Assembly (NCBI RefSeq): GCF_000336635.1
Contig: NZ_AOLY01000005.1
Coordinates: 221,547 to 285,546 of the forward strand
Source: Haloarcula japonica DSM 6131
Lineage (GTDB): Archaea > Halobacteriota > Halobacteria > Halobacteriales > Haloarculaceae
DNA: 64,000 bases
Direction of reading: 5' to 3'
Positions 29,833 through 39,155 of the stretch are shown here, piece after piece. The position numbers and the translations under genes were made by a program. The notes under the pieces were generated by a model that saw nothing but the letters and a program-made list of their open reading frames with translations, was not told the DNA's origin and ran no database searches. Positions within the stretch are counted from its first letter, which is position 1, and each line of letters opens with the position of its first letter.

Positions 29833-31654
29833 AAAAATTAGTAAACTCGCAGAACAGGTTGATAAAACTGAACAACTTTTCACCGACTATAAGAAAATAG
29901 ATAGAAATAATCTTGATAAAAATGACATCCTAACAATATTGAGGAAACAAAACGAAGTTTGGAGATCTCATCCACCAGTATATTGGACTGACTCAAACAT
30001 TGAAGCGCCAAGCTTCGTTCCTGAACTGTTCCCTGAATTCATCCGTGATCAGGTGGCACATCCTTTTTTCAAAAGACAAAATTTTATAAATCAATTAAGT
30101 ACTACCCACCTGAGGAGGAACTTGGGCGCATCTCACACAAGATTAGCTCACAGTCACGGTACTACCACTATTGCGAAGGCGTTCATTAAGTCGCTCGAAG
30201 AAAGTGGTGAAGAAATAACTGACATTGAGAAGCAAGCAGTATACACCTACGCATATATCCATGATGGATTTCATGGTCCTTTTGGACACAGTCTAAGCCA
30301 CATGAAGAGTTATTTCGGAAATATCTCTTTCAATAACAAAAAATTGGACAAGAATCTTTTGTATCATCAATTAAAAAATGATGACATCTTATCAAGTATA
30401 TTTGGGGATCGGTTTAGTGAGAGTGAAGAGGAAGAAATTAAGAATCTTCTAGAATTTTTTGTTGATCGGCAAAACCATAGCCTGAGGAAAAAATATAGTG
30501 ATAAATATTATCTCTCGGAAATAATGGATTCGACTATTGATGCCGACCGACTTGACTACTTATTTAGAGATTCACACAATTTGAAATATGGATTGCCTAC
30601 CGATGAGACAAACCTCAGAAAATTAATAGGTACGGTCCAGACTAAATCAGTAGAGACAGATGATGGCTTAGAACTCCGAAGATTGTGCTGGCCCGGGAGT
30701 AAAAAAAGACAGATTGAAGACTTACTGAAAGAACGGAGAGTCCTGTATACTGATGTATATGAGTCAGATAGTAAGATTGCTGTTGATGAGATGGTGACCC
30801 ATGGATTGTATCACTTCTTACAATACTACGATATTGACGGCGCCCGGGGTGGAGTGGATGCCGAGATAATGGACGAAATAGCTTTGTTAACTGATACTGA
30901 CTTACTAAATTTTTTCATGGATGTGGGAGAACCATTCTTTTCTCGTGAATTAATAAAGGATGTCTACCGGGGTTCATTTTTTACACCAATCCATGATTTC
31001 GAGATTGAGTATCCTTCAGAAAACGGTTCCCCTAACGAACCGAACCGGCTAGAAGCCGCAAATGAAGAGATTAAGAATATTATTGACCCGAACTCTCCAG
31101 TTGATGAAACAACAGCTAGAGAGGTGAGGAAAGTAATTAAAAAGACTGGTGGCGGGTTGGTGTTCAAAGAACTGCTGTTCATATTGGTCTGGGAAATGCT
31201 GGACAGATACCATGAGCAAACCAAACTAGAATCGCTGTTTTGGGAAGAACTAATGGATGACTCTCATCTACGCGATATTTATACGCAGTCGTTATTAGAA
31301 CGGTACGGGATGACTGATGAACTGTCAGAATACACTGACTTAGTGCCAGAGCATTATGATTCAATATACAATATCCCCAGTATTTTCATATCTATACCAA
31401 CATATGTTACAAGGAAAAGAGCTGAAAATGAAATATGGGAAAAGGAAGACTCTGACACAAGTATCGAGTGGTATGACCCACCTGAGAATGAAGAGCTTGA
31501 TCTTCCACTAAGGAAACAATTCCAGTCAAAGAGAGTCATCATTTGTGGCCCAGAACCATTCGTTGAGAACGATATCGACGACAAAATTGAAGAGAAATTT
31601 AAAACCTTTGTTAAAGATGTTGATAACTGGCTGACCCCTGAAATATTCCGCTGA
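29819..31654 (+). CDS. HD-domain phosphohydrolase, SAMHD1/dGTPase-like
   Basis: A 611-aa soluble protein with a clear HD domain of the SAMHD1/YdhJ/dGTPase group. The first metal histidine region is HTRLAHSHG (residues about 107-115). The HD pair with the substrate histidine is IHDGFHGPFGHSLSH (about 150-164). The distal aspartate motif is STIDADRLDYLFRDS (about 241-255). These match the known H...HD...D metal site and the HGPFGH and DADRLDYLxRDS signatures of dNTP triphosphohydrolases. The C-terminal 300 residues (about 310-611) are a large, mostly helical extension of unknown function. It starts inside the membrane-protein gene. Depletion of dNTPs against rival viruses is a plausible role (inference). 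Confidence 0.78.
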   Translation: MTKDEKISKLAEQVDKTEQLFTDYKKIDRNNLDKNDILTILRKQNEVWRSHPPVYWTDSNIEAPSFVPELFPEFIRDQVAHPFFKRQNFINQLSTTHLRRNLGASHTRLAHSHGTTTIAKAFIKSLEESGEEITDIEKQAVYTYAYIHDGFHGPFGHSLSHMKSYFGNISFNNKKLDKNLLYHQLKNDDILSSIFGDRFSESEEEEIKNLLEFFVDRQNHSLRKKYSDKYYLSEIMDSTIDADRLDYLFRDSHNLKYGLPTDETNLRKLIGTVQTKSVETDDGLELRRLCWPGSKKRQIEDLLKERRVLYTDVYESDSKIAVDEMVTHGLYHFLQYYDIDGARGGVDAEIMDEIALLTDTDLLNFFMDVGEPFFSRELIKDVYRGSFFTPIHDFEIEYPSENGSPNEPNRLEAANEEIKNIIDPNSPVDETTAREVRKVIKKTGGGLVFKELLFILVWEMLDRYHEQTKLESLFWEELMDDSHLRDIYTQSLLERYGMTDELSEYTDLVPEHYDSIYNIPSIFISIPTYVTRKRAENEIWEKEDSDTSIEWYDPPENEELDLPLRKQFQSKRVIICGPEPFVENDIDDKIEEKFKTFVKDVDNWLTPEIFR

Positions 31655-32046
31655 TTTTCAAATAAATAAAGGAGCCATTCAGATAGGTCTCAAAATCTGT
31701 GGACAAAAATCTCACTTTTTATGCCACCCTGACCAGAGCTCTTTTTATTATATATCGTAGATACCTGACCGGTTCTACCACACACAACCAACTCTTCACC
31801 CAGCTTTCCTGTTTATATCTGGCTGTGTGCGGTCGCCGGCTAAGTCGGTGTACCCCATTATGACCGAGACAAATTTCCTACGCAAAATTATATAATTAGT
31901 ACGAACAAACATAAATATTTCCTTCTAATACGTGAAATTTGCTGTTTCGTATATGAGCGCTGTATCGTTGCACGCAAGTTTGGCATGGTTTGGATAGACA
32001 ACTGTTCGAAGCTCTCTCTATGTCACGCTCCGAACTGGTAAATCGG
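31655..32046. other. AT-rich gap between HD cassette and virion operon
   Basis: 392 bases with many A/T runs (TTTTTATTATATATCG near 31741-31757 and AAAATTATATAATTAGTAC near 31884-31902) between convergent transcription units. It probably contains terminators for both directions. No gene, tRNA or clear repeat was seen. Confidence 0.5.
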
Positions 32047-32439
32047 CTATTGAAAATCCTCGAATAGCTGACTAAATTGTATCTTTGCCTGTCGTGCGTC
32101 TCTGTGATCACCGCCGCCGTGCCAGTCCAGTTCAGGTAGCCGTGAAGAATGCCTCATCTCCCATTCCAACACGTTTACTCCCAGGCCATATATCCGATAC
32201 ACGCCGAAGACGTACCAGCCGTTCGCACTCCGTAGTTGCTCGTGGTACTGGTCGTAGAGTTTGAATGTCCCCGGCTGGCCGTCAGCATGACGATGCATCG
32301 CGGCCTTAATTTCGATAGGCATCCCGTCCAGGCGCTTTGCATCGTGCCAGCTGCACCGATCTAATTCGAGATTGTACCGCTCGGCGGCTTTGCGCTCGAC
32401 GAGTGTCCCGTAGTGATTTGCCTTGTGGCTTCGGCTCAT
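32047..32439 (-). CDS. Small PD-(D/E)XK nuclease-like protein
   Basis: A 130-aa protein. The pattern VERKAAERY (residues 14-22), then D at residue 34 in WHDAKRLDGMPIEIKAAMHR resembles the Holliday-junction-resolvase/restriction-endonuclease fold, with a catalytic (D)...E-x-K motif (IEIKAA) at the end of a beta hairpin. The rest (YHEQLRSANGWYVFGVYRI) fits the following helix and strand. It lies at the distal end of the leftward virion block, after a large hairpin. A role in resolving or processing viral DNA is likely but unproven. Confidence 0.55.
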   Translation of the reverse strand: MSRSHKANHYGTLVERKAAERYNLELDRCSWHDAKRLDGMPIEIKAAMHRHADGQPGTFKLYDQYHEQLRSANGWYVFGVYRIYGLGVNVLEWEMRHSSRLPELDWHGGGDHRDARQAKIQFSQLFEDFQ

Positions 32440-32495
32440 TTGCGCACCTCGCGTACATCATATATAGATACTCCTCCGTCCTGTTCGCCGCCGCT

Positions 32496-32540
32496 GCCCA
32501 TGGCTCGCGCGTGCTCGCACCGCGAGCGCACGCCATGGGC
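32496..32540. repeat. Large GC-rich hairpin between NTPase and nuclease genes
   Basis: GCCCATGGC (32496-32504) pairs with GCCATGGGC (32532-32540), and the interior GCGTGC-TCGC/GCGAGCGCACGC continues the pairing imperfectly. On the leftward transcript it would act as a terminator, attenuator or RNA-processing site between the virion operon and the nuclease gene. Confidence 0.55.
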
Positions 32541-32599
32541 CAATAGAGGGGATACGCCAGGGGGTTGGTTGTTGTTGGGTTGGCCGAATCCCGCCGCAG

Positions 32600-33772
32600 T
32601 CATGCGGTTAGCTCCGTCACCTCACCAACCACGTTTCGGTGCTTTCTGTCGTCCTGATACTCGTTCCAGCGCTGTCGGACCCATTCGGCGCTATAGGGGA
32701 CGAAATCGGCGATTTCACGATTTGGTCTGTCCGGCTCAGACTCCTTGGCTGTGATGACTGTGTAGATCGCGAGCTTCCGTGAGAGGTCCGCCGGGTCCAC
32801 CTCGTCACTGTTATCCTCGCCGCTCGACCACGACCACGTAGTCGGCTCCTTATCATCATATCGCCAGTCCGTTTCGGGGATACCCGACACGGAGAAGATC
32901 GGGTTGACGCCCTTCCGATTCCGCACGTCTTCGTAGAAGGTCGCTTCTTTCAGGCCCTCCTTGTGAACGCACACACCGAGTTCCCGAACCAACGGGTGAA
33001 CGTCGCGGCCGTCATGGCCGATGATGATGAGTGACCCGCCGTACTTGCGGATCTTGTACGTGAGCGGCCCGAGTTTCGTCTTCGTTTCGTAGCCGTCTGA
33101 CCCGCTTCCCCCAGCGTTGCTGCTGGCCTCGTCGAATATGAATAGCTTCGGAACCTGCTCATTGTGCATGGGATCGCCGTCCTGTTTCAGCCACTCGTTC
33201 AGCTCGCCGTAGTTGGCAAGCCAGCCGTCCCGGTGGTCGCCGTCTGAGTCGGTCCACTCATCGGTTTCCTCGAGCGTGCGGATATTTGAAGCCACCAGCG
33301 CGTCCGAAGGGTGTTGTTCCTTCCAGAGCTGGCCGAGCAAACAGGCGAAGTTCGACTTCCCCGTCCCGGGTTCGGCCCACTCGTAGAACATCGGTGCGGG
33401 GCCGGTCATCTGTGCCCGGAGCTGGTCGATAGCCTTGATACCGGATATATCTGCCCGCTGGCCGGCATCACCGGTGAAGTGCTTGAGTGACTGCATATCG
33501 CCATTGGCCATGGCTCGCCGTGCCGTTTCGGTTCCCTCGATGCGGACTATCTCCCGAACATGGGAGAGATCCTTAGCCTGTCCCGGCATCTTCTCTGGCC
33601 GATCACAATGTCGAGGATCGTAGTGAGTTTCGAGTATCGAGAGATACCGGGATAGCTTCTCGTCGCGAACGATTCCGGCGTGTTGGTGTACCTCGTTGGG
33701 ATCGCGCTGGCCGTAGCCGTCCTGATACTCGCGGAACTGTGCGGGCGTATATAGGTCACTGTCGTCAGTCAT
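32600..33772 (-). CDS. P-loop NTPase of the virion block (pleolipovirus VP8-like)
   Basis: A 390-aa ATPase. Walker A is EPGTGKSNFA (near residue 150) and Walker B is LFIFDEASSN (near residue 230), followed by a sensor-like LIIIGHDGRDVHPL. N- and C-terminal helical segments flank the core; the C-terminus has a helix-turn-helix-like NREIADFVPYSAEWVRQRWNEYQ. Pleolipoviruses conserve one such NTPase at the end of their structural gene block, with an unproven role (assembly or DNA handling). It is the sixth gene of the leftward operon and overlaps the previous gene by 8 bases. Confidence 0.75.
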   Translation of the reverse strand: MTDDSDLYTPAQFREYQDGYGQRDPNEVHQHAGIVRDEKLSRYLSILETHYDPRHCDRPEKMPGQAKDLSHVREIVRIEGTETARRAMANGDMQSLKHFTGDAGQRADISGIKAIDQLRAQMTGPAPMFYEWAEPGTGKSNFACLLGQLWKEQHPSDALVASNIRTLEETDEWTDSDGDHRDGWLANYGELNEWLKQDGDPMHNEQVPKLFIFDEASSNAGGSGSDGYETKTKLGPLTYKIRKYGGSLIIIGHDGRDVHPLVRELGVCVHKEGLKEATFYEDVRNRKGVNPIFSVSGIPETDWRYDDKEPTTWSWSSGEDNSDEVDPADLSRKLAIYTVITAKESEPDRPNREIADFVPYSAEWVRQRWNEYQDDRKHRNVVGEVTELTA

Positions 33773-34556
33773 CGTTCAGTCGTGGCTCCTGTGGTTGCTG
33801 ATCGGCCGGTTCGTCCTGCCCATAGCCCACAGCGGCGTCCGCGGTGGGATCGGGTGCGTCGGTGAGGTCGTGGATCGTGGGTGCGTCTTCGGGATCTTCG
33901 CCGTCTTCGATGAGGTCTCCGAAGGTCTCTTTCGCTGCTGTCTTCTGGATCATCTGGCCGCGCTCGTTGGCTTCGGCATCGGCGGTGACGAGCTTCTTTT
34001 GCAACTCGACACTGCCACGACTCCACCGGCCGCGAATCGCTGCCAGCTCCTCGGCACGGTCGATGAGCCAGCCATGGATATCCTGCATCTGCTTCTTACT
34101 GGTCATGAGCTGGGTATCCTGACAGCCTTCGAGCCAGACACCCTCGACGCGAAGCTGGTCAATATCTTCCAGATACTCGTACTCACGGACAGCCCATGCA
34201 GATCCGCCGTTGACGGGGTATGGGTCTGGGCCGTCGATTTCTTTCTCGCGCCAGAGTTCTGGCGGGACGTAGTACTTTTCGGTCGTATCGTCGACAGCGT
34301 TGACGTGATGGACTTCGACCCAGTTACGACGACGAAGCCAGCGGGCGATCTTCGCACCGACGAGATAGCAGGGAATCGCCAGAACAAGCCAGCCGACGGC
34401 CACCGCGGGAATCCACGTTGGCAGGGTTGGAAGCTGTGGCTGGTAGTAGGCGAACAGTACGACCACGCCGACGAGCATCCCGCTGATGAGTAGCTTGTAC
34501 TCAGCCAGCAGATAGGTGAGCCGGTCGCGGTTGTCCGCGAAGGTTGGTGCAGGCAT
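33765..34556 (-). CDS. Conserved membrane protein of the virion block (ORF7-like)
   Basis: A 263-aa protein with two N-terminal transmembrane helices (about 18-35, ISGMLVGVVVLFAYY; and 45-65, IPAVAVGWLVLAIPCYLVG). A long soluble domain follows, with a mixed strand region (VEVHHVNAVDDTTEKYYVPPELWREKE), a helical middle and an acidic Pro/Gln/Asp tail. Pleolipovirus genomes have a membrane protein with this topology directly before the NTPase gene. It starts with an ATGA overlap. The function is unknown in the family. Confidence 0.65.
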   Translation of the reverse strand: MPAPTFADNRDRLTYLLAEYKLLISGMLVGVVVLFAYYQPQLPTLPTWIPAVAVGWLVLAIPCYLVGAKIARWLRRRNWVEVHHVNAVDDTTEKYYVPPELWREKEIDGPDPYPVNGGSAWAVREYEYLEDIDQLRVEGVWLEGCQDTQLMTSKKQMQDIHGWLIDRAEELAAIRGRWSRGSVELQKKLVTADAEANERGQMIQKTAAKETFGDLIEDGEDPEDAPTIHDLTDAPDPTADAAVGYGQDEPADQQPQEPRLNDD

Positions 34557-35107
34557 CAGGCCACCTCCGGACGGCCGTTCTCGCTACGGATCACGTTGTA
34601 GCCGGCGATAATCATCCAGACGAACGCGACACCTGCCCCGGCGAGCCACGCCTGCAACGACGATAGTGCGCGAAGGATATCCAGGCCGCCACCGGAGGGC
34701 TGCTGGACGATTTCGGCGTACAGTGGGGTGTTCTCCGTGGAAATAGCGACACCAACGTAGCCGTCCTTCTCGGTGACGGGAATTTCAATAGTGGCGGTGT
34801 CGTCCGAGCGCATGGCAACCGTACGGACGGGAATCTTCCCGCCCTCTTGGAAGCGGCCGGCGTCGGAGAGCGTCACGGTTTGGACCGCGCTTGACCGGAG
34901 GGTGATGCGGGCGATGTCCTCGTTCGGTAGGTACTCCAAGCCGACGATTTCGGTCTGTCCGTCGATACGGGTGGTGTCGGTGGCGTTGGCTGTGGGCTGT
35001 GGGCCAGGCGTTTCAGCGGGGAGGTTGCCCGCGGACTGTGCGGCGGCCGGGGCGCTGACGCAGCCGAGGCTGACCACGAGCAGCGCGGCGAAGAAAAGTG
35101 AACGCAT
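34556..35107 (-). CDS. Secreted/membrane-anchored protein of the virion block (ORF6-like)
   Basis: A 183-aa protein with an N-terminal signal peptide (FFAALLVVSLGCVSAPAAAQ), an extracellular beta-rich domain of about 110 residues (strands such as TEIVGLEYLPNEDIARITL) and a C-terminal membrane anchor (about 150-172, AWLAGAGVAFVWMIIAGYN). It lies between the spike and the ORF7-like gene, the place of ORF6 in pleolipoviruses. It probably forms part of, or helps assemble, the envelope. Confidence 0.65.
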   Translation of the reverse strand: MRSLFFAALLVVSLGCVSAPAAAQSAGNLPAETPGPQPTANATDTTRIDGQTEIVGLEYLPNEDIARITLRSSAVQTVTLSDAGRFQEGGKIPVRTVAMRSDDTATIEIPVTEKDGYVGVAISTENTPLYAEIVQQPSGGGLDILRALSSLQAWLAGAGVAFVWMIIAGYNVIRSENGRPEVA

Positions 35108-35113
35108 GGGTGG

Positions 35114-36969
35114 TTAGTTCTGCAAGACGACGACGGCCAGCAGCGAGCCGATGATAGCGAGCGCGATGATAGGGCTCACCTTTCCACCGCCAAGGAAGCC
35201 GCCGCCGGCGGATGATCGCATGGCCTGTTCGCGAGCCTCGATCTGTGCGCGTTTGTAGGCGAGGTCTTCGTACTGCTGTTTGAGTTCGGTGACGTTGGTC
35301 GTTTGATAAGTGGTTTTCTCAATTGTGACGTTTTCGACGCTCTCTCCGTTTGTATCGGTAATATTGCCGATAGTGAACTCTCCGTTTAGCTCGACAATCC
35401 GATCAGAGGTAACGACGTACTGAGTACCGCCGAGAGTGCTTGCATCGTAGGTTTGCCCGGCCTCGAACTGCCCGCTGGCAGGGTTCTCCTGCGAGAACAG
35501 CACGCCCTCGTACTCTGACCCGTCATTAGAAACCTCAAACCGTCCAATTTGATCGAAGTTCTCCGGCGAGTTAGTGCCAAGAACGGTTAGCTGTGCCGCC
35601 GCCCATCCTTGGAAGTCGTCGCCTGCTGACTGCTGGCTTGCCAGCACGTACGGGTCAACAAGGTTGCTACTGTTGATTTCGCCCTTCTGATAGGCGCTAT
35701 AGGTATTTTCTGCCAGCGTATCCATGTCGTTTCGGACTGTCTGGGCCTGAGAGTCGATAGCGTTGTACCGGTTGGTGTACTTCGTGGAATTTAGCACCTT
35801 GATTGGTTCTGCATTGCTGTCGTGGCCTTTGATGGTAATGGCACTAATTTCCTTGAGGTAGCCGGATTCACCGGTCCAGCCACCATATGACGACGCTTGG
35901 CCGACAGTCGGCCCGGCAGTGATACCGGTTTTCTCGGTACTGTAGCCACCGTCAGAGTACAGGTACTCATACTGCACCTGTTTCACTTCCACGGTGTCGC
36001 CGTTGACGAGCGTGACAGTGTTCGTTTTCCAACCGGAGAACAGCATTTCATACACGTAGCTGCCGCCGTTGCGGGTGTGGATATCAATGGAGTTGATGTA
36101 GCCCGGTCCGCCATTGAGCGAGCGGGTTCCGAGGCCGTTGATACCCGACTCATTCGCCGCCACGCTGTTGAGGTATTCCACATTGGCCTGTTCGCGATTC
36201 CACTCGGCGAGTAGATTCCGCTGTTTCGCGGCGTAGAACTTATCTACTGCCTCTTTAGCTTCAGTCTTTGCCGTCGCCTTGCTACTGCCGTTGTTCAGCG
36301 CTCGGATATAGGCGTTCTTGCCGAGAACCCGCGCCTGAGTCTTACTATTTTGTAGGTTGTTATCGAGCGAAGCACCGTAGTTCTCAGCGGATGCCCTAGT
36401 GTTTAGAGCGGACTGGTAGATGTCCAGTTTCGTTTGTGAGGCGTCCGTTCCCGTCGTGTTGACGGTTGTACTCCCCGGTAGACCGGTCCTATCGAGTTGC
36501 ACGACCTGCGGCATAACCGACTCGCCGATCTGCTCTTTCAGGTCGTAGGTGAATCCGGGGTCTCCACCCGTATCCCCGAGGAATTTGCCATCATCGCCCG
36601 GCGTCCATGCGTTCGTGACGCCACCCTTGCTGAACGATACCGGCCCATCAGCGTCTTCAACGCGGATAGTGAACTTCTCATATGCGCCAGCGTTTCGGAA
36701 GTGTGCGCTGTTCTGAGAGCCGCTAACGGTCTTTCTCAGAATTGCCGTGTTGTCACCAGCAGGCGACTCGTCGGTAATCACGGTGATGGTTGTTTCTGAG
36801 GACACCTCGAACAGGTCAATCTTGACCTTGTGCGGACCTGTCTCGAAGGTCTTGGTCACTGGCCCACTGTCGGTGGTCGTCTCTGTTGACTGTGCCAGTG
36901 CGGGACCGGCGGCCCCGAAGACGGCAGAACAGACAATGAGGGCGGTGAGCAGGACCGAGCGGACGCGGG

Positions 36970-36973
<4 letters not shown>
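35114..36973 (-). CDS. Putative virion spike protein (pleolipovirus VP4-like)
   Basis: A 619-aa protein with a cleavable signal peptide (residues 1-28, ending AGPALAQ), a long extracellular region and a single C-terminal anchor (SPIIALAIIGSLLAVVVLQ). The ectodomain begins with a beta domain (about 30-180), then a long helical stretch (about 180-285, rich in Ala/Lys/Glu/Asn) and more strands. Just before the anchor lies a coiled helix (TELKQQYEDLAYKRAQIEARE). This matches the membrane-fusion spike of pleolipoviruses in position, topology and size range. It starts at a GTG overlapping the upstream stop (GTGA). Confidence 0.78.
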
Positions 36974-37688
<715 letters not shown>

Positions 37689-37726
37689 CTAGAAAGCACC
37701 GAATCGTGGTATTCCCGGGACTCAGT

Positions 37727-37740
37727 AAATTTTAGTATCG
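37727..37740. promoter_or_regulatory. AT-rich divergent promoter element
   Basis: TAAATTTTAGTATC lies about 25 bases before the ATG of the rightward gene at 37760, giving leaderless spacing, and about 90 bases before the leftward virion operon. It is the only AT-rich core in the 122-base divergent region. Confidence 0.4.
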
Positions 37741-37759
37741 GGACTGCACCGCCGGTGGC

Positions 37760-37942
37760 ATGGAGATGCGAAAACTCTCTCCGGCAGGTGGCTGTGTGAC
37801 CGTCTCGATACCAATAGACGATCTCCGCGAGCGCGGTGTCGTCGACGAGGATGGCGAGCTGGTGGGCAGCCACTGGGCGAAGGTTGAGAGCCTTGACCAG
37901 GACGATAAGGGTGACTACCGATTAGAGTTGGTCAGCCCATGA
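37760..37942 (+). CDS. Small AbrB-like putative regulator
   Basis: A 60-aa protein from ATG 37760. The sequence RKLSPAGGCVTVSIPIDDLRERGVV has the swapped-hairpin AbrB/SpoVT look (a strand, then Gly, then V-x-I-P-x-x-L), followed by a second strand region (HWAKVESLDQ, YRLELV). It is divergent from the virion operon and placed to control it. Family assignment is by pattern only. Confidence 0.55.
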   Translation: MEMRKLSPAGGCVTVSIPIDDLRERGVVDEDGELVGSHWAKVESLDQDDKGDYRLELVSP

Positions 37943-38165
37943 TGCGAGCCCGACCCCGTGGGGTTCGAGCCAGATGTAACGCTATTCCTCGATGTATGCA
38001 CCTGTGGGCTGTGGGCCGTGGGCTACGGTGCATAGAATCGATCCGGTCAAACTGGGAGATCAGTTCGACCATGCTGACGGCCCGAACCCCATTTATCAAG
38101 AACTACCCTGTCGCTCACTCCAGAACGACGCGAACCAACCCCCGGTACATACACTCACTTAAATA

Positions 38166-38423
38166 ATGACTCGACGCACCAGTCTGAAGATCACCGACGA
38201 TCGGCAGCGACTACTGGATGAGGCGAGTACGATTGTCGCGAGCGATCAGCACGATGATCCACCGATGTCCGACGTACTCGATGCAGCGCTGACGCATCTT
38301 GTCGAGAGCGAGGAGAATATATACAGCGCGCGTGGAGAGTTGGACCCCGAGACGATCCAGCGGTTCAACACGAGCGTACTTGGGTTACGGTATCGGACGA
38401 GCGTCGAGAGCAAGTGGCGGTGA
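38166..38423 (+). CDS. Small putative ribbon-helix-helix regulator
   Basis: An 85-aa protein that begins TRRTSLKITDDRQRLLDEA, a strand-plus-helix start typical of ribbon-helix-helix DNA-binding proteins, and continues with a helical DVLDAALTHLVESEEN. It is a single gene, with a TTTAAATA-like promoter just before its ATG. Related small proteins are common on haloarchaeal plasmids and viruses. The target is unknown. Confidence 0.6.
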   Translation: MTRRTSLKITDDRQRLLDEASTIVASDQHDDPPMSDVLDAALTHLVESEENIYSARGELDPETIQRFNTSVLGLRYRTSVESKWR

Positions 38424-38522
38424 CGTGTTACGATATTAACTCTCGTATTTTGAATTGGTTCATCGAATGTCGAATGCCTCAACGGTAGAAGAACCTATTT
38501 AACCGGTTGAAATTTGGTTAGA

Positions 38523-38536
38523 CAGACGCTCGTCTG
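38523..38536. repeat. Short palindrome between small viral genes
   Basis: CAGACG (38523-38528) and CGTCTG (38531-38536) form a near-perfect 14-base palindrome in the 254-base gap before the gene at 38678. It is a possible regulator-binding site; nothing else was seen in this gap. Confidence 0.35.
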
Positions 38537-38677
38537 ACTGATTGTTAATACAAGCTCTGTGTAAGGATGGACCGACGGGTCAAAGAGTAACGAGTTGTGA
38601 GGGTAAGATAGCAAGCAATTGGAATAGTGTAAGAAATTCATAACAAATTACTAGGAGTTTCAGAGCAAATAGAAAAT

Positions 38678-39145
38678 ATGGCCCAGAGGACATCAGATAA
38701 AGCACATGACCCCGGTCGAGGCGAATTTCGGAGTGAGCCTGTAACAGAGTATCCCAGTAAAATGGTAATGCTCCGGGGGGAAAGACATGATAACGTCACG
38801 ATATCAGAAGTCGTTGACCGAATTAACCACCACCATCATCAACTTCCACAAGAGCTGACTGTAATCCAGAGAACAGACACCTATTACGGTCCAGAGCTGA
38901 AATTAAATTCTACATCTAACTCGAATTATCTATTGACAGCGCCGGGACCAGATAGCCATCTCCTCCTTTGGGAAGCAAATACAGGTAATCAAGGCAAAGT
39001 CCAGAAGTGGACGAAAGTTGCAGAAGTCAAGGCTGATTTCGCGAACGAACAGCCACAGTACGATATTTGTCCCTACTGCGGGGACCCGCTCAAAACATTA
39101 GAGCATGAACGGCAATCAGCGGTCGGACAGTGCGATAGAGCCTGA
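38678..39145 (+). CDS. Unknown protein with C-terminal half zinc finger
   Basis: A 155-aa protein. The N-terminus is polar; the middle is a predicted alpha/beta domain (ISEVVDRINHHHHQLPQELT and a beta-rich DSHLLLWEAN). The C-terminus has a CPYCGDPL zinc-ribbon half with a later C in AVGQCDRA. A natural HHHH run occurs near residue 51. Codon use is less GC-rich than in the host. It is convergent with the 397-aa gene, whose stop lies 10 bases away. No family was recognised. Confidence 0.55.
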   Translation: MAQRTSDKAHDPGRGEFRSEPVTEYPSKMVMLRGERHDNVTISEVVDRINHHHHQLPQELTVIQRTDTYYGPELKLNSTSNSNYLLTAPGPDSHLLLWEANTGNQGKVQKWTKVAEVKADFANEQPQYDICPYCGDPLKTLEHERQSAVGQCDRA

Positions 39146-39155
39146 CCGGGTCAGA

